Positions 1 to 7,898 of a stretch of 64,000 nt of DNA are shown here, piece by piece. A program made the position numbers and the translations under genes. The stretch lies in NCBI GenBank assembly GCA_023412005.1, contig JAEYOE010000025.1, positions 1 through 64,000 on the forward strand, written 5' to 3'. Origin of the DNA: Bacillota bacterium (GTDB taxonomy: Bacteria; Bacillota; Clostridia; Christensenellales; SZUA-584). The notes under the pieces were generated by a model. It was not told where the DNA came from. It saw nothing but the letters and a program-made list of their open reading frames with translations, and ran no database searches. How positions within the stretch are numbered: the first letter of the stretch is position 1; each line of letters begins with the position of its first letter.

Positions 1-68
1 CGCCATGTTCACCTGCCTTCATCCGCCATCTGGCGGCGGCAGGCTCACGTTCGAATCCACGCTATGTC

Positions 69-100
69 AAAAAAATAGACCCACACTTCGTGTAAGTCCA
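69..100 (-). terminator. Rho-independent terminator after tRNA-Ser
   Basis: An 11-bp stem with some G-T pairs (arms 76-86 and 90-100) and a 3-base loop is followed on the minus strand by seven T at 75-69. A T run at 101-107 on the other side means it could also stop rightward transcription entering from the left edge. Confidence 0.8.
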
Positions 101-106
101 TTTTTT

Positions 107-197
107 TGGCGGAGAAGGTGGGATTCGAACCCACGTGCCGGTTCCCCGACAAACGCATTTCGAGTGCGCCCCGTTATGACCTCTTCGATACTTCTCC
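107..197 (-). tRNA. tRNA-Ser (anticodon CGA)
   Basis: Minus-strand cloverleaf with acceptor arms GGAGAAG/CTTCTCC, a T-arm containing GGTTCGAATCC, and a long class II variable arm typical of tRNA-Ser. The anticodon loop reads CTCGAAA, giving anticodon CGA for UCG codons. The 3' CCA is encoded at 109-107. A terminator follows immediately. Confidence 0.93.
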
Positions 198-401
198 ATA
201 TAATTGCCGACAGTATGTCAGCCGTTCGAATGTTCATTATAAATTATTTATCCACGTAATTCAAGTACAAATAATTGTGGATTCACCTTTTTCATGCGGA
301 TTTTGCCTTTCACGAATATCCGCGCCGACGTAAGCAAACAATACCAGTATCATAAAAAAAGGCGGGCGACGAATCGGCTCGTTGGCTGAAAGAAGGTACC
401 C

Positions 402-881
402 ATGTTAAGCTTTAATCAAAAAGAAACCTCGCTATTAAACGATCAGAAAAAGCATGAGGAGCTCTGCATTAAAAAATACTCAAGCTACGCGAACCAGACG
501 CAGGAGCCGCAGCTTAAAGCGTTGTTCAACACCCACGGCCAGCAGGAGCAGCAACACCTTGATTCTCTGAACCAATTGCTCGGCGGACAGCTGCCGAATA
601 TGCAAGGCGGGCAGCAGCAGAGCCAACAGCAATACCAGCAGCAAAGCGCTCAAACGAATTTCCCCGCCATTCAACAGGGCGGCGGCGCTCAAGCCGACCA
701 GGTGTTGTGCGAAGACCTGCTCTCTACAGAAAAATATGTCTCTTCCACGTACAACACGGCGATATTCGAATTCAGAGACCCCGCCGTGCGTCATGTTCTC
801 AACCACATTCAAAAGGAAGAGCAGGAACACGGCCAGCAGATTTATGCCTACATGGCAGCGCACGATATGTACAACGCATGA
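402..881 (+). CDS. Spore coat protein F (CotF)-like protein
   Basis: 159 aa. Two helical halves (about 1-65 and 95-155) of the ferritin-like coat F type are joined by a Gln-rich low-complexity linker (about 66-92). The C-terminal half has the family signature of a conserved D-L-L-x-x-E-K segment and a closing helix with paired Glu and His (EEQEHGQQIYAY). An AAGAAGG ribosome site lies 7 bases before the ATG. CotF-family proteins are structural proteins of the spore coat in Bacillus and Clostridia. The gene is monocistronic, with its own terminator at 893-919. The family call is firm; the exact coat role is inferred. Confidence 0.82.
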   Translation: MLSFNQKETSLLNDQKKHEELCIKKYSSYANQTQEPQLKALFNTHGQQEQQHLDSLNQLLGGQLPNMQGGQQQSQQQYQQQSAQTNFPAIQQGGGAQADQVLCEDLLSTEKYVSSTYNTAIFEFRDPAVRHVLNHIQKEEQEHGQQIYAYMAAHDMYNA

Positions 882-892
882 CAAACAACAAT

Positions 893-919
893 GCCCCGAA
901 CCCGGGGCGTTTTAATTTT
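893..919 (+). terminator. Terminator of the coat protein gene
   Basis: GCCCCG/CGGGGC hairpin (893-908) with a 4-base loop, followed by a T-rich tail. Confidence 0.85.
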
Positions 920-971
920 TGCGATAGACCTTTTATACATCACAATCCGTCTCACCGAGATAGTCGATCGA

Positions 972-1067
972 TTATATACGAAGGTTAAGCAGCAAGGTTA
1001 ATCCCCGCCGCTCGCATTCCACCGCCATCCCACGCCCCAGCCCGCCGCTGACACCTGCAACCAGCAC
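972..1067 (-). pseudogene. N-terminal stub of a second SDR gene
   Basis: A GTG at 1067 lies two bases beyond the stop codon of the upstream SDR and opens a 31-codon frame that reads like the start of a Rossmann protein: a beta strand LVAGVSGGLG, with the glycine pattern of the SDR cofactor loop, then a helix and a second strand. It then stops at 972-974, where an SDR would need about 200 more residues. The simplest reading is a formerly coupled SDR pair whose second gene lost its 3' part. Nothing downstream to 893 resumes the frame. Confidence 0.6.
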
Positions 1068-1069
1068 TC

Positions 1070-1927
1070 TTATATGGGTTCCCCACCGTCAAATCTCACA
1101 CCGCAAAGCTGTTCGCTGAGCTCAAACAGCCGTTTTGCGTCCTGTTCACTGTTTGCGCGCTTATCGTAAGCCGCTGGCTTGCTCGCGTGGTAATACAGCT
1201 GAAGCGGCCTTGGCACCTGGTTGCACAAATACGCATACGTCTGTGCCACATAATCGGGCTCATCGCCGTATTTTTTGCGCAGCGACCAAAATGCGCTCAC
1301 AATTCCGCCTGTTTGCTTATTGCCGATGTTTGTTTTCACCAGCCCCGGGTCTACCACGTACGCGCTTACACCGCTGCCCGCAAACCGCCGGTTGATCTCT
1401 GCCGCGCACAGCATATTGCACATCTTGCTTTGCTTATACGCCGTCAGCGTGTTGTAATGCTTTACAAGCATCACATCCTTCCAATGAATGCGCGCGTGCT
1501 TGTGCGAATTGCTGCCCGTGAATATCACGCGCCCTTTCGCGGCCTTAAGCCGCTCCCAAAGCCGATAAGTGAGCAAAAACCCCGCAAGGTGATTCAGCGC
1601 AAACTGCAGCTCATACCCATCCGCCGTGGGGGTATACCCGCTGCGCACGGCGCCCGCATTGTTAATCAACACATCCACTTTTTCTGTCTCTGCCGTCAGC
1701 GCCAGTATACTATCCGCCGCGCTGTTCACATCGGCCAGCGACGATAAATCACCGCTCACAAAATCGATGTGTGCCTCTGGCACGTCGATCAGCAGTTTAT
1801 TTCTTGCATCTGCGCAGGTTTGTTCCGTCCGCCCGATGCCGATGATGCGCGCGCCGGATGCTGCCAGCGCTTTGGCCGCCGCATAGCCGATCCCGGATGT
1901 CGCGCCGGTAATCACTATCGTTTTCAC
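1070..1927 (-). CDS. Short-chain dehydrogenase/reductase (SDR)
   Basis: 285 aa, classical SDR length plus a short tail. The N-terminus carries the NAD(P)-binding loop TGATSGIG (residues 7-14), and about residue 90 has the NNAG motif. The catalytic Tyr-x3-Lys is the YKQSK segment, with a Ser in the preceding GSNSH strand. The overall pattern is closest to the retinol dehydrogenase/WWOX-like branch (LNHLAGFLLT after NNAG), so an NADP-linked carbonyl or alcohol oxidoreductase is likely; the substrate is unknown. The ATG lies 8 bases behind AGGAGAAAG. A truncated second SDR follows at once (972-1067), suggesting the two were once cotranscribed. Confidence 0.85.
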   Translation of the reverse strand: MKTIVITGATSGIGYAAAKALAASGARIIGIGRTEQTCADARNKLLIDVPEAHIDFVSGDLSSLADVNSAADSILALTAETEKVDVLINNAGAVRSGYTPTADGYELQFALNHLAGFLLTYRLWERLKAAKGRVIFTGSNSHKHARIHWKDVMLVKHYNTLTAYKQSKMCNMLCAAEINRRFAGSGVSAYVVDPGLVKTNIGNKQTGGIVSAFWSLRKKYGDEPDYVAQTYAYLCNQVPRPLQLYYHASKPAAYDKRANSEQDAKRLFELSEQLCGVRFDGGEPI

Positions 1928-2017
1928 ACTTTCTCCTCACATTCTCGTTTTCACAATTACTCCGGTACATGAATAGTTTAAATTAAGCCTTTATGCTTTA
2001 AGGTGGTGAATAAACAC

Positions 2018-2380
2018 ATGAACGATAATTGTTTTAAGCTTCTGCTGCTTTTAAGCTGCCTTAACGGCGGTTTTGAAAACTGCGGATGTGGATGCGGTGC
2101 CTGTGGCCCGTGTGGTGGCTCTTGCCGGTGCTGCGGCGGTGGCTCTTGCGGCTCATGTGGCGGCTCTTGCCGGTGCTGCGGCGATGGCCCTTGCGGCCCG
2201 TGCGGCGGCTCTTGCCGGTGCTGCGGCGGCCCATGCGGCGGCGGATGCGGCACCTGTCGGAGCTGCGGGGGCCCGTGCAATAGTTTTGGTTTTCTTGGCT
2301 TTAACCGCGGCGGCGGCCCGTGCAGCGGGTTTGGCGGCGGCTTTGGCTGGAACAGCTGCGGCCCTTGGGGGCGATGCTGA
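2018..2380 (+). CDS. Cys/Gly-rich repeat mini-protein
   Basis: 120 aa from the ATG at 2018, chosen because AAGGTGGTG lies 9 bases upstream; a GTG at 2003 sits inside that ribosome site. A short hydrophobic start (CFKLLLLLSCLNGG) is followed by a core of C-G-x-C-G-G-S-C-R-C-C-G units repeated three times, then a Gly/Phe-rich tail ending in Cys. By count 28 of 120 residues are Cys. No radical-SAM, YcaO or lanthionine-synthetase gene is nearby, so a RiPP precursor is not supported. Cross-linked coat, exosporium or metal-binding roles are possible given the nearby CotF gene, but no function is assigned. Confidence 0.72.
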   Translation: MNDNCFKLLLLLSCLNGGFENCGCGCGACGPCGGSCRCCGGGSCGSCGGSCRCCGDGPCGPCGGSCRCCGGPCGGGCGTCRSCGGPCNSFGFLGFNRGGGPCSGFGGGFGWNSCGPWGRC

Positions 2381-2462
2381 TACACAATACCGATAAAACA
2401 ATAACAAGCTGACTCCCCCCGCTTGTTCCTGTATTTCTGAAATGGACGGTTACCGGAACACA

Positions 2463-2511
2463 AACGCCCCGTTGTCTATGCAGCAGCACCGATCGGGGCG
2501 TTGTTGTTTTT
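2463..2511 (+). terminator. Terminator after the Cys-rich gene
   Basis: AACGCCCCG (2463-2471) pairs with CGGGGCGTT (2494-2502) across a 22-base loop, followed by a T-rich tail. It lies between convergent genes and may serve both. Confidence 0.65.
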
Positions 2512-2523
2512 GAATCTTACTGC

Positions 2524-3276
2524 TTATTTCTTTGTTTCTTTGATGCGCACGTATTTGTGCACATTGTTCGGGCTGCTTGTTTTGCGCGACTGTATTTCAA
2601 ACTGCTTGAGCGACGACACAAACGGCGTCAGCTTGGCAAAGCCGTAGTTTCTCGTATCAAAATCGGGGTAGCGTTTGTTCAGCAGCTTGCCCACCTGCCC
2701 GAGGTACGCCCAGCCGTCTTCATCGGAGCTTTCGGTAATGATGACCTTAAGCGCTTCGATGATCTCTTCACGGCTGGCCATGCCTTCCTTGGCGGGCGCT
2801 TTGCCGTTGGGCTGCGGCTCCTGCTTTTCGGCAGGCGCGGGTATACTTAGCACCTCAAGATATTTAAATATCTCGCACGCGGAAATAAACGCGGTGGGCG
2901 TTTTCTTTTCGCCCATACCGATCACATACATGCCGGATTCGCGCAGACGCGCGGCAAGGCGCGTAAAATCGCTATCGCTCGAGACGATACAAAACGCCTC
3001 CACATTTCCCGAGTACAATATGTCCATCGCGTCGATAATCAGCGCAGCATCCGTCGCGTTTTTGCCTGTGGTGTAGCTGTACTGCTGAATCGGCGTGATG
3101 GAGTTCGCGAGTAGCACGTTTTTCCACGAGGCGAGCTGCGGCTTGGTCCAGTCGCCGTAGATGCGTTTGTAGGTTGGCGTGCCGTGATTGCTTATCTCGT
3201 CGAGTATCGCTTTTATGTATTTGTCCGAAACGTTATCGGCGTCTATCAGCACCGCGATTCGTTTGTCGTTCTCCAT
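2524..3276 (-). CDS. NYN-domain RNase-like protein with C-terminal LOTUS/OST-HTH domain
   Basis: 250 aa. Residues 5-145 form a NYN (PIN-like) nuclease domain: VLIDADNV near the N-terminus supplies the first acidic pair, NATDAALIIDAMD the second cluster, and SSDSDFTRLA the third, so the metal-binding acids are all present. A Pro/Glu/Lys linker (about 150-165) leads to a winged-helix segment (about 168-245) with the OST-HTH/LOTUS pattern. Proteins of this build (LabA/limkain type, DUF88) are single-strand RNA endonucleases or RNA binders. It is preceded by its own AGAGGAAAC ribosome site and stands alone. The domain call is firm; the target RNA is unknown. Confidence 0.87.
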   Translation of the reverse strand: MENDKRIAVLIDADNVSDKYIKAILDEISNHGTPTYKRIYGDWTKPQLASWKNVLLANSITPIQQYSYTTGKNATDAALIIDAMDILYSGNVEAFCIVSSDSDFTRLAARLRESGMYVIGMGEKKTPTAFISACEIFKYLEVLSIPAPAEKQEPQPNGKAPAKEGMASREEIIEALKVIITESSDEDGWAYLGQVGKLLNKRYPDFDTRNYGFAKLTPFVSSLKQFEIQSRKTSSPNNVHKYVRIKETKK

Positions 3277-3499
3277 GTGTTTCCTCTATTCTTATAAATC
3301 TGGTTTTATTATACCTCTTATACGTGTTGTCAACAAGTGACCGTATATCTTTAACTGCATCAAGGGCTGATACGAATACGTCTATGTGTCATCCAAAGAA
3401 AGCGCAGATTTAAAAATGAGCTTCAGCAGTTGAGGCCCATTTTTGTGGTTGCATGCGGATTCTGTTCTTCGATCTACGATATAGCCTTTGACTATTCCG

Positions 3500-4357
3500 T
3501 CAGACAATGCCGAATTCCTTTTTCAGCGCGTCCTCCATCACCTTGGCGCAGGCTTGCATGCCCGTCCACATTTCAAAGCCCAGCGTTCCCTGATTCACCA
3601 GCATCGTGAGGCCGTCAAACGTCCGCGCGCCGACCTTCCTGGCTTCCTGCAAAAACAGCGTATCCGGGTGGTTCGGTATCACGTCGCAAACCGTCATGCC
3701 CGAATGCAGCGTCGTGTAATCGATATCTGGCTTTTGGTCGGTATCCGGGTACAGCCCGATCGAGGTGCAATTCACGAGTATCGCGGTGTCCTGTGGCACG
3801 GCGTATGGGTGATCCCAAATTATCAAATCGGCCTTCGCCTGTGTTTTTTCGTTGATCAGCCTGGCGAGCTCTTCACCGCGCGCCGAGCTGCGGTTCAAGA
3901 TGCGCATATGCTTGATGCCCGCCATCGCCAGCTCCACCGCAATCGCACGGGCGGCGCCGCCCGCGCCGAGCAGCACCGCGTTTTCGCCCTGTGTTTTCAC
4001 GCCTCCGTCTTTCAGCGCCTTCATAAACCCTTTGCCGTCCGTGTTCTCGCCGTACAGCAGCCCGTCCTTCACATACACCGTGTTCACGGCACCCATCAGC
4101 GCCGCATCCTGCGCCACCACGTCAAGGTATTGCAGCACAGCAACCTTATGCGGAATCGTCAGGTTGATGCCCTTAAAGTTCATCGCCTTAAGACCCTTTA
4201 TCGCGTCTTGCAAATCCTCCGGCTTCACCTTGATGGTCAGATAGCGATACGGCAGCCCCAATGCCTGAAACGCTGCCTGCTGTATCACCACGGTCGGGTT
4301 TTCATCCACCGGGCACCCAAAAACGCCCACCAGTTCTTCCCGATAGCTTTTGCTCAT
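3500..4357 (-). CDS. aroE: Shikimate dehydrogenase-like protein (AroE family)
   Basis: 285 aa from the ATG at 4357, which has GAGGTG 6 bases upstream; the GTG at 4366 overlaps that site. The AroE family catalyses NADPH reduction of 3-dehydroshikimate in the chorismate pathway. Visible motifs are NLTIPHK with the catalytic Lys near residue 71, GAVNTV, ENTDGKGF with the catalytic Asp, and the GAGGAARA nucleotide loop. The N-terminal substrate motif, usually H-S-x-S-P, reads E-N-P-T-V here, so both carboxylate-binding serines are changed (to Asn and Thr). It may therefore be a quinate/shikimate-like paralogue with another substrate. No other aro gene lies nearby. Confidence 0.78.
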   Translation of the reverse strand: MSKSYREELVGVFGCPVDENPTVVIQQAAFQALGLPYRYLTIKVKPEDLQDAIKGLKAMNFKGINLTIPHKVAVLQYLDVVAQDAALMGAVNTVYVKDGLLYGENTDGKGFMKALKDGGVKTQGENAVLLGAGGAARAIAVELAMAGIKHMRILNRSSARGEELARLINEKTQAKADLIIWDHPYAVPQDTAILVNCTSIGLYPDTDQKPDIDYTTLHSGMTVCDVIPNHPDTLFLQEARKVGARTFDGLTMLVNQGTLGFEMWTGMQACAKVMEDALKKEFGIV

Positions 4358-4384
4358 ATTCCGCACCTCATTTTGAAAAATAAA

Positions 4385-5221
4385 TCATGCGTGTTTGATG
4401 AAAACACCCCGGCGCAGCTCGTCGAACGCCAGCGCCAGCTCCTCGTTCGTGTTCATCACAATCGGCCCGCCCCACGCAATGGGCTCATGCAGTGCCTTGC
4501 CCGAAAAGTAAAGGAACCTCAAGCCCGACCCTCTCATGGCAGATACGCGAATAAAGCCCCCTTCCCCGAATAATACAGCCGAGTTAGATGCAACTTCTTG
4601 TCCGTTAATCATCGCATCGTTGTCGATCAAAAACACAAAAACGGTTTCATCGGGCTTAGTGGGAATGCTGATCTCGCCGCCTGCCGTTAGTTCAATATCG
4701 TAAATACTGGCCGGAATATGGCGCGGTGTGACGCCCTCAGCGCCATCGAATTGACCGGAGAGCACGCGGATTGTCGCATTGTCCTTGTTGACCGTTGCTA
4801 TCATGTCACCCGTGATGCTTAAATAGGCGGGCTCGGCCATCTTCTCGTTACGCGGCAGATTGAGCCACAGCTGAATGCCGAGCATCCTGTCAGATGCGAT
4901 GGGCATCTCCTGATGCAAAATGCCGCTTCCGGCTGTCATCCACTGGCTTTCGCCCGCCCGTATGGTGTCTTTGTTCCCAAGGCTGTCTTCATGCTCGATT
5001 CTGCCCGAAATCAGATACGTGATTGTTTCGATGCCCCGATGCGGGTGCATCGGGAACCCTGCCGTGTAATCAGACGGGTTCGTGGAATCAAAGAAATCCA
5101 GCATCAGAAAAGGATCGAAATCGTGCGTATCCGCATGTGAAAGCACCCTCACCAGCCTGACCCCGGCACCATCCGTTGTGCGGTGTCCCCGTACGGTTTT
5201 CATAATTTCACGTTGTTTCAT
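4385..5221 (-). CDS. Pirin family protein
   Basis: 278 aa from the ATG at 5221 with AGAAAGGA upstream. The N-terminal cupin has the pirin metal site H-P-H-R-G-x-E-T-x-T-Y, then H-E-D-S-x-G and ILHQE, giving the three His and one Glu ligands. A second cupin follows from about residue 150 and keeps the typical pirin C-terminal pattern (LGIQLWLNLP, GEPIAWGGP-like end). Bacterial pirins act as quercetin 2,3-dioxygenases or redox-sensing modulators of metabolic enzymes. It starts 38 bases after the extradiol dioxygenase gene, so the two are probably cotranscribed. Role in this cell unknown. Confidence 0.87.
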   Translation of the reverse strand: MKQREIMKTVRGHRTTDGAGVRLVRVLSHADTHDFDPFLMLDFFDSTNPSDYTAGFPMHPHRGIETITYLISGRIEHEDSLGNKDTIRAGESQWMTAGSGILHQEMPIASDRMLGIQLWLNLPRNEKMAEPAYLSITGDMIATVNKDNATIRVLSGQFDGAEGVTPRHIPASIYDIELTAGGEISIPTKPDETVFVFLIDNDAMINGQEVASNSAVLFGEGGFIRVSAMRGSGLRFLYFSGKALHEPIAWGGPIVMNTNEELALAFDELRRGVFIKHA

Positions 5222-5259
5222 AGCATTATCCTTTCTGCGGCTTATCTGCCGCATATCGC

Positions 5260-6030
5260 TTACGATGAAAACAAGTATCCCGTCATCGACAGCGAACCCA
5301 TCACACAAGCATCATTGAACACTGAAACTCGGTCTGAACCGTCTGAGGCACCCAATACACAAAGCAACGGCGCAAAATGATCTGCTGAGGTAAACGCAAG
5401 CGATGCGCACTCACCGGCCTGCTCGTAGTTTACAACGCCTTTGAGGGTCCGGTTCTGTATCTGTGTTTTAATGTAGCTGTCAAACGTTTCGGCCCAAGCA
5501 TAACCGCCGTCCATCGCCCAGTTGACGCGCGAGAGATTGTGCACAACATTACCGCTGCCCAAAATCAATGCGCCTTGCTCCCGAAGCGCGCGAAGCTGAC
5601 GGCCTGTATGAAAATGCGCGTCTGCATCGGCCTCCCTGTCTACACTAATCTGAAAAACGGGGATATCAGCGTTTGGATACATGCGGCACAGCACAGACCA
5701 CGTGCCATGATCAATCCCCCAGCTGTTATCCGTTATGGCGCTGTCACCAAGCAAACCCTTGGCCAGCCCGGCAAAGTGAGGCGACCCCGGCGCGTCGTAA
5801 ACAACCTTATAAAGCGCATCCGGGAAGCCGTACATATCGTAAATCATTCTCGGTGCCGCCGCATCCAAAACCCTTGTGCCGTGTGTAAACCAGTGTGCCG
5901 ATATGCTGACGATGACATCCGGCCTTGGCAGGCGCTTTGCAAGCAATGCCCATTCAGAGGTAAATCGATTGTCTTCAATGGCGTTCATCGGAGACCCGTG
6001 CCCGACAAACAATACAGGCATCTGCTTCAT
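5260..6030 (-). CDS. DODA-type extradiol ring-opening dioxygenase (YgiD-like)
   Basis: 256 aa from the ATG at 6030, 10 bases after GGGAGG. Class III extradiol dioxygenase (LigB superfamily) of the 4,5-DOPA dioxygenase type. Metal and catalytic residues sit in GHGSPMNAI (near residue 10), SISAHWF (near 45), the D-H-G-T-W motif (near 120) and GSGNVVHNL (near 170). Such enzymes use Zn or Fe to cleave catechol rings with oxygen; in an anaerobe the physiological substrate is unclear and it may instead serve oxygen or quinone detoxification with the downstream pirin. The two-gene layout with pirin supports a shared redox role. Confidence 0.83.
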   Translation of the reverse strand: MKQMPVLFVGHGSPMNAIEDNRFTSEWALLAKRLPRPDVIVSISAHWFTHGTRVLDAAAPRMIYDMYGFPDALYKVVYDAPGSPHFAGLAKGLLGDSAITDNSWGIDHGTWSVLCRMYPNADIPVFQISVDREADADAHFHTGRQLRALREQGALILGSGNVVHNLSRVNWAMDGGYAWAETFDSYIKTQIQNRTLKGVVNYEQAGECASLAFTSADHFAPLLCVLGASDGSDRVSVFNDACVMGSLSMTGYLFSS

Positions 6031-6088
6031 ATAGTCAGCCTCCCTCAATAAGCAATCTTTATACTGATCATACCACAATCGGTTCAAT

Positions 6089-6147
6089 CAAAAAAGCCGC
6101 ACCATTTCCGGATTCAGTTTAATTTCATCCTGAGAGGGTCGCGGCTT
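6089..6147 (-). terminator. Possible terminator after lgt
   Basis: AAGCCGC/GCGGCTT arms (6141-6147 and 6094-6100) enclose about 40 bases and run into a minus-strand T tract at 6095-6089. The long loop lowers confidence. Confidence 0.4.
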
Positions 6148-6167
6148 CGTATGTTGGCTTAAGTTGT

Positions 6168-6992
6168 CTATTCTTGAGCGTCTGTTTGCTGCGTTTCCTC
6201 TTTTTTCGCGTCAATATCGCGCTCCGCTTTGGTTAACAGCCTGTCTGCCGGAACACCGCGTTTCTTGTTCAAAACAAACAGCGCCACCGCACCGATCACA
6301 AAGAGAATCGAAATCAGCTGCGATGTGGACAAAAACCCGACGCTGCCGCGCGTATCGTTACGGAAAAACTCGATACCAAAGCGCCCGAGCCCGTACAGCA
6401 GCAGATAAAGCGCGCCCACATTGCCTTTTATCTTGCTTTTTCTCGCATACAGCACCAGTACCAACGCGATCAGAAGATCGCCCGCTGACGATATCAGCTG
6501 CGTCGGCAGCAGCGGAATACCCGCCGGGGCGATGCTTCCTGCCGGGAAAATCACGCCGAGAACATGGCTCTCACAGCCGTAGCAACAGCCCGCCAAAAAA
6601 CAGCCGATACGCCCTAAGCCTTGAGCCGCAGCCACAGCCGGAATAGCAAGATCGAAATAGCTTATGAAGCTCAGCTTCTTTTTCTTGCAGTACACCATGG
6701 CCGCCGCCACGCCGCCGATGATGCCGCCGTACACAACAAACCCTTCCGACCCGAGAACCCGCAGCGGATCGGTAAAAAACGCCTTGTATTCCACGATCAC
6801 ATACAGCAGCTTTGCGCCAAGGAATCCGAATATCATGGCCAGCAGCGCAATATCAATGATCGCTTCTTTTTTTAACCCGTAAGCTTTTGCGCGACAATAG
6901 CTCATCACGATGGCAGCAGCAAAACCGAGCGCAATCATAACGCCGTAGGAATGTATGGTGAGGCTCCCGATTGAAAACAGAGTATTGTACAT
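6168..6992 (-). CDS. lgt: Prolipoprotein diacylglyceryl transferase
   Basis: 274 aa, normal length for Lgt. Multi-span membrane enzyme that transfers diacylglycerol from phosphatidylglycerol to the lipobox Cys of prolipoproteins. About seven hydrophobic segments are visible. The signature G-R-I-G-C-F-L-A-G-C-C-Y-G is at about residues 127-139, and the conserved YGxxRFxxEFxR appears as GLGRFGIEFFRND. The His near the N-terminus (IHSYGVMIALG) is present. GGGGG lies 6 bases before the ATG. A charged tail rich in Glu/Gln/Lys is an unremarkable extension. Several lipoproteins in this window would be its substrates. Confidence 0.95.
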   Translation of the reverse strand: MYNTLFSIGSLTIHSYGVMIALGFAAAIVMSYCRAKAYGLKKEAIIDIALLAMIFGFLGAKLLYVIVEYKAFFTDPLRVLGSEGFVVYGGIIGGVAAAMVYCKKKKLSFISYFDLAIPAVAAAQGLGRIGCFLAGCCYGCESHVLGVIFPAGSIAPAGIPLLPTQLISSAGDLLIALVLVLYARKSKIKGNVGALYLLLYGLGRFGIEFFRNDTRGSVGFLSTSQLISILFVIGAVALFVLNKKRGVPADRLLTKAERDIDAKKEETQQTDAQE

Positions 6993-7318
6993 ATGTCCCC
7001 CAATAATTTAATGCTTTATGGAATACAATAACATGTTTGCGAGTGAAACTCAAATTCAGATGAAGTTTAATAATAATCGCTTCGGGATATTCACGGCTCA
7101 TGAAAAACCGATTTTTAACGGATTTTATGGCTGTTATTACTCACAATCCTGTCCCGAAGAGATCGAAATGGGCACGACGTGCCAAAAGGGAACGACCGGT
7201 TCAAAACCTTAGCCCGGCCACTGTTGGTAACTGCCCTCCATTCTCTGGAACAGTCGTCATAAGAGGTATGATAAAAGTCTATATCGCGCTGAGCACCCGA
7301 ATTATCTCGAGCCGGTTA
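6993..7318. other. Intergenic region without a supported gene
   Basis: No frame here looks coding. On the plus strand a GGCAC/GTGCC hairpin (7171-7183) is followed by AGGGAA, a GGTTCAAAACC block and GGCCACTGT (about 7187-7225). Together these resemble the conserved core of a cobalamin riboswitch, but no B12 box or plus-strand gene follows. Confidence 0.4.
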
Positions 7319-7753
7319 TTATTCGCTATACAGCAATTCCTCAACGATCTCGCACGCATCGCGAACCATCTTTGGACAAACCGTTTTCACTTGAGCGTCA
7401 ATTGTTTGCCGGTCGCCGCTCAGAAGGTCCACTTTAATTAACTCGCGGCAAATGGTTGATTGATTTCTCTGCTTAAACCTTTTTGAGAATTCCTGCACCA
7501 GTGCATATGTCTTCTCCTTGGCCGGGTTATCATCCTTATCGCACTTTCCATACATAAGGCCAATCAGAAGATACGCCCCGGCCACCGCACCGCACGTCTC
7601 GCCCATTCGGCCCATACCGGCACCAAAACCGCACGAAACCTTTAAAGCCGTCTTTTTATCTAACCCAAATTGCTCACTGTATGTGGAAAGAACAGCCTGC
7701 GCGCAATTGAAACCTTCATCAAAGCATTTGCAAGCTTCATCAGCCTTGCTCAT
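7319..7753 (-). CDS. C_GCAxxG_C_C family protein (putative redox protein)
   Basis: 144 aa. The family name describes its motif, seen here as N-C-A-Q-A-V near the start and then CGFGAGMGRMGETCGAVAGA (about residues 41-60), with later Cys in TICREL and KTVCPKM. The members are small helical proteins (about 140-150 aa) thought to bind a metal or take part in thiol redox chemistry; no reaction is established. The ATG has AAAAGGAGCG just upstream. It is isolated between the tRNA-Leu terminator and the lgt upstream region. Confidence 0.85.
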   Translation of the reverse strand: MSKADEACKCFDEGFNCAQAVLSTYSEQFGLDKKTALKVSCGFGAGMGRMGETCGAVAGAYLLIGLMYGKCDKDDNPAKEKTYALVQEFSKRFKQRNQSTICRELIKVDLLSGDRQTIDAQVKTVCPKMVRDACEIVEELLYSE

Positions 7754-7783
7754 AATCGCTCCTTTTTAGCCCATTTTTGGTTA

Positions 7784-7809
7784 GAAAAAAACCACGCTCT
7801 CACGTGGTT
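7784..7809 (-). terminator. Terminator of tRNA-Leu
   Basis: AACCACG/CGTGGTT hairpin (7809-7790) with a 6-base loop, followed by T7 on the minus strand. Confidence 0.85.
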
Positions 7810-7813
7810 CGTT

Positions 7814-7898
7814 TGGTGCGAGGAAGGGGACTTGAACCCCTACGGTATATACCACACGCCCCTCAAACGTGCGCGTCTGCCGGTTCCGCCACCCTCGC
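7814..7898 (-). tRNA. tRNA-Leu (anticodon GAG)
   Basis: Minus-strand class II tRNA. The acceptor GCGAGGG pairs with TCCTCGC (one G-U) and the T-arm contains GGTTCAAGTCC. The anticodon loop TTGAGGG gives anticodon GAG. There is a long variable arm, and the 3' CCA is encoded at 7816-7814. Confidence 0.93.

Noticed and set aside
1..60. Nested hairpin (CCTGCC/GGCAGG around CCGCCA/TGGCGG) and TTCGAATCC at the left edge, resembling the end of a tRNA or other RNA
   Set aside because: The bases around TTCGAAT do not form a normal 5-bp T stem and the 5' part is outside the window, so no RNA gene can be named.
2018..2380. RiPP precursor peptide
   Set aside because: No modification or export gene is nearby and the repeat looks structural.
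2153..2407. Ala-rich frame opposite the Cys-rich gene
   Set aside because: Shadow of the GGC/TGC repeats; the plus-strand gene has the ribosome site and terminator.
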